Origin: Batrachochytrium dendrobatidis JAM81
Taxonomy: Eukaryota > Chytridiomycota > Chytridiomycetes > Rhizophydiales
DNA length: 64,000 bases
Reading direction: 5' to 3'
NCBI RefSeq assembly: GCF_000203795.2
Contig: NW_006281112.1
Location: 222,452-286,451 of the forward strand
The translations under genes were made by a program, and so were the position numbers. Below, in pieces: positions 57,523 through 64,000 of the stretch. The notes under the pieces are model-generated. The model did not search any database, was not told the origin of the DNA, and was given only the letters and a program-made list of their open reading frames with translations. How positions within the stretch are numbered: the stretch's first letter is position 1; each line of letters opens with the position of its first letter.

Positions 57523-58018
57523 AGTACATGACATTCAAAGTGTGCATTGAGGATATTTCAAATCAAAACAGATGCTGCTTTAAAAATATCTATTTTGTGT
57601 CTGAATATCAGATTCTCAATAGACAAATATTTAAACCGTAATATCTACGACTGCATAGTAAGGAAGATACATCTATTCACAAGCCATTTGTACCAAAATT
57701 TTAAAAAGCAGTTTGGAAATTCACCTGCAAATATTGATAGTTTTAAACATCTAGATTGAATGGACATGAAATCTTGTGAAATATGATAACACATCTAAAT
57801 GATTAGAAATTTTACTTTATTTTCGACACTTTGGACTAGTGTTTGCTACTGCCATTTGTTATATTTTTACTTAAAAATCAGCCCATAACTATATAGTAGC
57901 TATTCAATCCTGGCCACTTTGTGTAAAAACTTGGCAGCAACAATCCAAATCTCATTATAACACTCTGGCTCGACTTACCAGTGAATTCAAACAAAACAGG
58001 CAGCTGCATTGGTATAGA

Positions 58019-61000
58019 ATGGATTTTTCGCCAAGAGAATCTTTTATGCAAAGTTTTATTGAAAATGATCTTATGAAATCGACTGTAAGCTTGACTGAGC
58101 TTGCCAAGACTGAGTCTTGTACTCTGCCCAAAGGCACGAGTCGCGAATATTTTAATGTCGAATCCAGCCAAGACGTGTGTTCAGCAAATGTAACTGATGT
58201 TTTACCAGTACCCTCTATAGATGACCCTCTAGACCTTGACATTTTACATCCATCACATATATATGCCGATAGTGCGTCTTTTGATCACTGCGCATCTATG
58301 GATCAATCAGCGTCACAATCTGCGAGATTGATCCCTCATAACAGCATTCATACACATGAAGATACTGGAGCACATGATGACTTTTCTTCCAATAGCAACA
58401 CTAATACCAAACAAAATATATACTACAAAGAGCCGCATTCAACAAGCAACGGTTTGGTAAATCCTCGAGTAAATCTGCGCGACGATTCTCCATCCATCTT
58501 ATATCCAGCCCATTCGAGTCCTGGCATACTCGCCACAGATGCTACATTATCTAAGAAATCATTTCCGGGATATAAACTGAAAAAACAATGTCATGGTCCA
58601 GTCTTGTCTGTACCACACCCCTCAAGCATACCAACTGTTAAACCTTCAAAAACCACGAGGGATGACTTTCTTTTCAGCCCTATAGTTTTAAACTTTGCAA
58701 GTGGTCGCAAGATGCCCGTCCCAATGCAACCTTATCGTTCAAAACAACGCATACGTCTCAAGCCTCTACTGGATGATCATACAAATACAAAGGGTAGTAA
58801 GAAAAAAGACAAATTGCCTGTAGTTCCAATCCAGCAATCTCATTCAAACGGAAAGACTTGGGTACGTAATTTGCAGCATTCATGTAGTGTTTACCACCGT
58901 ATTCACGTAGTATGGAATACTTTCAACTTTGCCGTTTTGGAATAGACAATGGCTGAATGTTTGTTGCGCTTTCCTACTAGACATTCTCTATTCTTCAAAA
59001 CACACCGTGCATCATATGGTATAATTTATCACTGGTTTTGGACACCCATCATTCCATGAGATTGGTTGTTTACTGTGCACTTTGACATCCTCATTCAATA
59101 TAGCAAAGATATACTATTTAATGTATTGGCCTGACGTGGAATTGACTTTATGATTGCCATGTGTTTAGATTCGAAAGTCAAAACTATACAGTCACGAAGC
59201 AGCTCATTCTTTAAATACTAAAGCACCAGAAGAACAGCAGAGAGATTACTTTCGAGTGTTTAGTGAAATGGTTACTCTTCCGCCAGATGATCCACGATTG
59301 GCACGCCTGCTTCCGTATCGATTTCGTAAATCTATTCGTCTCTATGGAGTAACTCCAATGGTTCTTCTTGCCGAGCAAAAGGTAGAATCTGTATGCCTTT
59401 CAACCATTCCAATAGTTTTGCTAAAAGGCGAGCAAAACTTGCCAGTAATTTTTTAATCATCTACGAGATTTTATTAATCAGCCTGTTGATCTTTTATATA
59501 GCAGAAATACTTACCACCAATGGCTCTTCAACCTATGCGTACATCTTTCACTAATTTATCTTTAAAACAAAATTCGATTGGCCAAATCCAACCAGAAAGA
59601 CAGCAAAGAATAGACGGACCAGAGATTGAACCAAAATTTAGCAGCAACGAGTGTTTCGACTCTTTGGGTTCTTTTGAAGAAGAAACATTGGATCAAACTT
59701 TTACATCAAATACCCTGGATCTAAAAACCTCTTGGCCAATACTGCCGATAAATGAGATGATTGTTGTAACAGATGATCAATTAGATCAACAAGCAGAGTA
59801 TGAAAATATATCAAACGCAACACCTGATCCTATATCTAACACAAAAATACGAGATACAGATCAGGAATTAAAAGAAGCAGTGATGTTGCATACAAGCGAC
59901 TTTATTCAGCCCACACGTAAAAACTCAAAACAAGACAGCAAGCAGCTTACTCGAATACACAATAAAGCAAACAGAAAAGTGCAAGAAAAAGAGCATAGTT
60001 TGCATTCTAATTCTAGCCATAATGTGCCAATCAGCAAACCCGAGATTACAGCACATGAGCTGGATTGTTCAAATAATATACCGTCGCGTACGCCTGTGCT
60101 CAAAATGGATGAAAGTGTAGTCGGCAGTTATACAGACAGAAAAGGGTCAGAAGATACTGAACAGATAAACTTGTTAGAATATGAATCTCGACAGTCCCAA
60201 ATAACCGATCAAGAAAGAGAGGCCGAGTATTTGGAACTTCAGCGTGCTATCAAGGCTAAAAATGTAAGCGTGTTGAACTCGAATGGCCATAGCTAGGTTT
60301 TTGAGATAGCTTAAATGATACGTTCAAATAACTAACAAATCAGATTTAATTGGCCAAATTTTAGAAACTCAAGTTGGAACATCCTATTATGCGCCAATAC
60401 CAATCCAAAAACGCCGAAGAAGATGAAATGGTGGCAATAGTAAATGAAAAAGAAAGCAAGGTGAGTCAAAATTCATTGCTGCATGATCTTGTATTATCAT
60501 GTAAACACATTAATGATTTGTATTGCCTTTCAACAATTAAATACTTCAGGGGGTCTTGGCTTCAGCATTAGAAAATATGTCTGTATTGAATGCTGAAACA
60601 AAATTGCGCATGCTTGCAGTTTCTGCACCACTATTTAAAAACAAACCATTATTGGGGATGCCTGAAATGGAAACCGCGCTAAAAGATATCAACTCATCCC
60701 GAAAACTCAGCGATCAAGAAATCGAATATATTAAAAATGCAAGTCTAGTGTTTAAACCGTGATATTGCATTTGATGTGCTAATTTATTTTACCGGATCAA
60801 CAATAGGTGTTTGAACTTGTGAATGATGATACTGTTGACCAGCAAGAGTTTATTGTCATCGCGTCATTGGCCGAAAGAATGACTTTGATGGATCAGAAAG
60901 TAAGACTAGGCTTTTACGACACTGATTTCAAGAAGCTTGGAAGCAATATCAAGCAGTATAAAGTATAGTTTTGCCTTTTTTTTCTTATTATGCAATACTA

Positions 61001-61273
61001 GTATTGGACTGATTTGTATTTCAATGCTACTAGAAACTCTTTACGGTATATACTGAAGAGGATGGCCAGATGACATATGAAGATCTCAAGATCATGCTTT
61101 TGTCATCAGGAAGTTCAGAACAGCAAGTTGGCAATATTGCTGCTCTGCTGAACTTTAAGGATAAATCACTGTCGTCGATGGTTGGATTTCTCGATTTTCT
61201 CAGTTATGTGCCCTTCTTTACCAAGATCCATGAGGATATTATAAACAATCCATTTGGTGATTCTGCCAAGTGA
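58019..61273 (+). CDS. Conserved protein with C-terminal EF-hand-like region, function unknown
   Basis: Proposed exons are about 58019-58860, 59168-59382, 59502-60265, 60365-60461, 60550-60750, 60809-60900, 61035-61273. The N-terminal part is disordered and Ser/His-rich. A conserved-looking block EMVTLPPDDPRLARLLPYRF (about 59265) and RLYGVTPMVLLAEQK lies mid-protein. The C-terminus (LEYLELQRAIKAK region, then SDQEIEYIKN, LVNDDTVDQQEFIVIASL, VYTEDGQMTYEDLKIMLLS) resembles paired EF-hands: D-x-D-x-x-x-x-E-F in DDTVDQQEF and E-D-G-x-M-T-Y-E-D-L. Calcium ligands are only partly kept. The gene lies next to ciliary CEP104, and a flagellar role is conceivable but not shown. One intron (58862-59167) contains a MITE. 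Confidence 0.55.
58893..59110. repeat. MITE copy in an intron of the EF-hand-like gene
   Basis: The left end is ACCACCGTATTCACGTAGTA (58893). The body matches, inverted, the copy at 53965-54210. The right terminus is lost or diverged; homology fades near 59105. The host intron still ends in a usable acceptor before 59168. Confidence 0.7.
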
Positions 61274-61452
61274 TTGACTGAATATTGAGTCGGTTTCACA
61301 AATAATAAAGCAACAGTAGTCCTGTCATAATAATCTATTTTAGAGCAAGTAGAAAGACCCAATCTGAAATGGCAGTTTTATAAAAAGAAACTGACAAATG
61401 AACCCTTACCCAACTTGCATCATTAAGCAGCTTTAGCAAATCTTGGACATTT

Positions 61453-62886
61453 ATGTTGGCCATATCTGATAAGATCAAACAATTGATTGAACTGGCGGCG
61501 GATGCCAAGAACAATCTAATCATTTCCAACCCATCCAAGATTGCAGAGAAGCTAGCACAGCTTGACGCAGATGGTGTATCGGCATTACATGTGATTACAG
61601 GTTGATTAGGCTTACTATGAGTTGAATGCATATTTACATGGGGTTGTTACAGCCTTGCATGTATCTATTGCACCTGATTGAACATACTTTTGATTTTAGC
61701 TTAAAGGCATCCTGGCCATATACTAACTAGTATGTGTGTGATGGAATGGTTAGACTTTGATATGACCCTTACTAGATATTGGACGAATGGTGTTCGAAGC
61801 AGGAGTAGCCACGGTGTACTAGAGCATGCTTCCAATGTGGATGACAAGGTAAACTATTGATTATGGAGGCCCTCCACATTGTTCCTCTATAACGACCTGT
61901 AGCCGTAAAGCTTTATTGCGAGTATGCAATTATCCATCTACCATGGCATGCTGACTCTTGACTGTTTGATGGGATTCAGTGCAAGACCGCACTGACAGAT
62001 CTCTACAAGAAATACTATCCGATCGAGATATCTCATACGATCCCATTCGAAGAAAAGGTTGAAGCCATGAAGACCTGGTGGACGACTGCTCACAGCATTA
62101 TTGTGGGAATGGGTCTTACACGGCAGGATATCAAGGATATGGTACAGTCTTCTCCCGTGGCTTTCCGGCCCAAGCTAAAGGAGTTTGTTGATTTATGTCA
62201 CGCTCGAAATATTCCAGTCCTGATATTTTCTGCTGGACTAGCAGGTAATGTTATTATTATCAAGTGGTTATATCATGGTTTATGCCAAAAAAAGACAATC
62301 AATGTTGCAGATTTATCAAATAGTTCCTATTTAATTCGTTGCTTCACTGTAATGCAGATGTGCTACAAGAGATTATGAATTCTGCTCAACTGATGCGAGA
62401 CAATATGGATATTGTATCAAACAAAATGCGGTTTAAGGATGATGTTGCAATCGCTTTTGAAGATCCATTAATCCACACTTTCAACAAAAACGAAGCGACA
62501 GTCAGCGGAACTGATCACCATACAAAGATTGGCGACCGTCATAATGTAGTAAGTTTAGATTGTTCTTTTCTAATTGTATTTTGGCTGATGTCTATCATCC
62601 ATCAAGCGACAGTAACTTGAGTGTAAACAAGGCTGATTATTGTTATCTGACTTGATCGTTGTTTTTGTATAATATCTATGAAATTTGTCTTTAGATTCTG
62701 ATGGGAGATTCACTTGGAGATCTGCGCATGGCCGACAAAGTCCATACGCATGTCAAACTTACAATTGGGTTTCTGAATCACGATCAAGATCTTTTTCTTG
62801 ACCAATATGCAAAAGCCTTTGATATTGTTGTGCTGAACGATTCTTCTCTTGAATATGTTATACAGCTGATTACGAATTTATCGTGA
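61453..62886 (+). CDS. Cytosolic 5'-nucleotidase III (pyrimidine 5'-nucleotidase, UMPH-1)
   Basis: A multi-exon gene. The first exon (MLAISDKIKQLIELAADAKN) is followed by the HAD nucleophile motif DFDMTLTRYW (about 61759), then HGVLEHAS. The next exons give LTDLYKKYYPIEISHTIPFE, EKVEAMKTWWTTAHSI and VPVLIFSAGLA (the HAD Ser/Thr motif). The last exons have NKMRFKDDVAIAFEDPLIHT, FNKNEA and the acidic motif MGDSLGDLRMADKV. The order and spacing are those of the NT5C3 family, which hydrolyses UMP/CMP to nucleosides. The start is the first ATG in the leading exon; an additional upstream exon cannot be excluded. The stop is TGA 62884-62886. Confidence 0.9.
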
Positions 62887-63057
62887 ATAAACATGATACT
62901 GGGACTGCACGTTCTGAAAATGCGTGTATATCTGTACTCACTGTTGGATCAACTTTCTGTCAGTGATAGATTCAGATTGGATTACATCTGTGTTTGATCT
63001 ATTTTATTTATTCTGTTAGTCAATTTGGATTATAATTGAGGAACAACCAGACCAAGA

Positions 63058-63082
63058 ATTGAGTACGAATACGGCTGTAAAT
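63058..63082. repeat. MITE end (solo)
   Basis: AGTACGAATACGGCTGTAAA is the right-hand terminus of the MITE family, followed by TA. No left partner was found within about 500 bp. Confidence 0.45.
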
Positions 63083-63244
63083 ACCTGCAAATACCTAATT
63101 GGCCTTGAACTGCCATTCGTATGAGAATCAAGTTTGCATAGTCTTTTAACAGCTTGAACGTTTCTTTTATTCGGACTTTGAATATTGTCAAGTATTATTT
63201 TTATTCAACTGAGCCTTGGATTAGCTCATTATTGATACAGCAGC

Positions 63245-64000
63245 ATGAAAGTGTCCAAGTTGGACTTTAAAATTCTTGGTTGTACAGGATATGATGAGCA
63301 ACATCCTCCATCTGAGTTGCATATCGACAAGCACACACCAACAGCTGTGGGCTGGCAGAGTGAAAGGTCCGAACATCAGCCTTGCTTCCAACTTGAATTT
63401 CAGTATTCTAAACAATGCTGGAATAAAACTGCTCATCCAACTTGAATCACACCATCTTGTATGCAAATGTATAGGTTTTGTCTGTTTCCGCAAGAATTAG
63501 TATTGCATTTGACTGTTGGACAATCTCGAATTTGCAAGATTCAACTGCTTGCTCATCATTTCAAGATTCCAACTCGTGTAGAAGTCCATCTGGCTACAGT
63601 TCCACAATTAACTGCATGGGGAGGATTCGGCCCAGGATTTTTAGAATCTGTCAAGTATCATCGTCTAGGGTATGTTTGTATTATGTAGCCCTGTTTTGAA
63701 GATAATCGGTCGCTTTAGTCATGTATTGTTTATTAAGCGTTTTTAAATCTACAGATTTGTATCCTTGGATGACAATGTGGCAAATGGATATCGAGCTCGT
63801 GAATTAAAGTCTATCCATTTGGATGGAAATGCTAATCTGATCAAACTTGTGCTGCACAAATGTCATGTAAATGCTCTTAATTTGTATAACCAGGCAAGTG
63901 TATACTTTGAATTTATCACATCAATGTTTTATAGCTGTACAAAATCTATTGCGTTGCAGCAAGCTTTAAAATCTAATTTAATGATATAATAGATTGGTTT
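63245..64000 (+). CDS. CEP104: Centrosomal/ciliary-tip protein CEP104, N-terminal part (runs off window)
   Basis: The start is MKVSKLDFKILGCTGYDEQH (63245). The exon ends near VGWQSE, and a second exon (about 63466-63670) gives RFCLFPQELVLHL, SRICKIQLLAHHFKIPTRVE and YHRLG. A third exon (63755 on) gives FVSLDDNVANGYRARELKSI and LIKLVLHKCHVNALNLYNQ. This is the jelly-roll domain at the start of CEP104, including the HPPSEL...GW block. CEP104 tracks microtubule plus ends and the tip of cilia. Finding it supports a flagellated life stage. The tubulin-binding TOG and zinc-finger parts would lie to the right of the window. Confidence 0.88.

Noticed and set aside
57547..57759. ORF in the RMI1 to EF-hand-gene interval
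   Set aside because: AT-rich, no motif, adjacent to a MITE; not supported as a gene.
1..64000. tRNA, rRNA or CRISPR arrays
   Set aside because: Scanning by eye gave no cloverleaf with A/B boxes I could trust, no rRNA core motifs and no regularly spaced direct repeats.

Overview
The window looks like nuclear DNA of a flagellated (zoosporic, chytrid-type) fungus. It is AT-rich, its genes carry many short GT–AG introns, and it mixes fungal signalling genes (a SOG2-type LRR protein, a PH-CRIB-STE20 kinase of the Cla4 class) with a ciliary gene (the 5' end of CEP104 at the right edge). Species cannot be named from the sequence alone.

Region 1, about 1-10,000, is a graveyard of Polinton/Maverick-type elements. 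It holds a broken protein-primed family B DNA polymerase, a broken retroviral-type (DDE) integrase, small accessory genes, a PD-(D/E)XK-like nuclease gene and three pieces of a SIAH-like RING/zinc-finger gene. A conserved motif of about 35 bp starting AGTAGTA marks element ends at 1066, 8938 and 9946. The SIAH-like gene sits just inside the terminus of one copy and is cut exactly at a terminus in two others. The simplest reading is elements nested in elements, with the resident SIAH-like gene as the repeated insertion point. No capsid, packaging ATPase or protease gene is visible here.

Region 2, about 10,000-16,650, is accessory and TE-rich. It contains an NlpC/P60-LRAT-like cysteine protein with a C-terminal CaaX box, an unrecognised helical ORF, a decayed Ty1/copia integrase piece and an alpha-kinase gene, separated by long stretches with no recognisable gene.

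Region 3, about 16,700-64,000, is ordinary gene-dense fungal sequence. In order it has SOG2 (-), a Pumilio/PUF protein (-), a PAK/Cla4 kinase (+), CLPTM1 (-), BolA3 (+), DHFR (-), ELP5 (+), WDR70 (+), a DinB-like protein (-), a small unknown protein (+), an OCRL/INPP5B-type inositol 5-phosphatase (+), NDUFB3 (+), RPB6 (-), a CCCH protein with Nab2-type fingers (-), RMI1 (+), an EF-hand-like protein (+), cytosolic 5'-nucleotidase III (+) and CEP104 (+, partial).

Two repeat systems run through region 3. One is a short Tc1/mariner-like MITE family with ends close to CAGCCGTATTCACGTAAAAT, in at least nine places, three of them inside introns. The other is a 405-bp near-identical inverted repeat. 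One copy is the shared promoter region of DHFR and ELP5; the other lies just upstream of the PAK kinase gene. The host genes are mostly unrelated housekeeping genes and no operon logic is implied. Exon borders given as 'about' were placed by eye from GT/AG signals and protein continuity.
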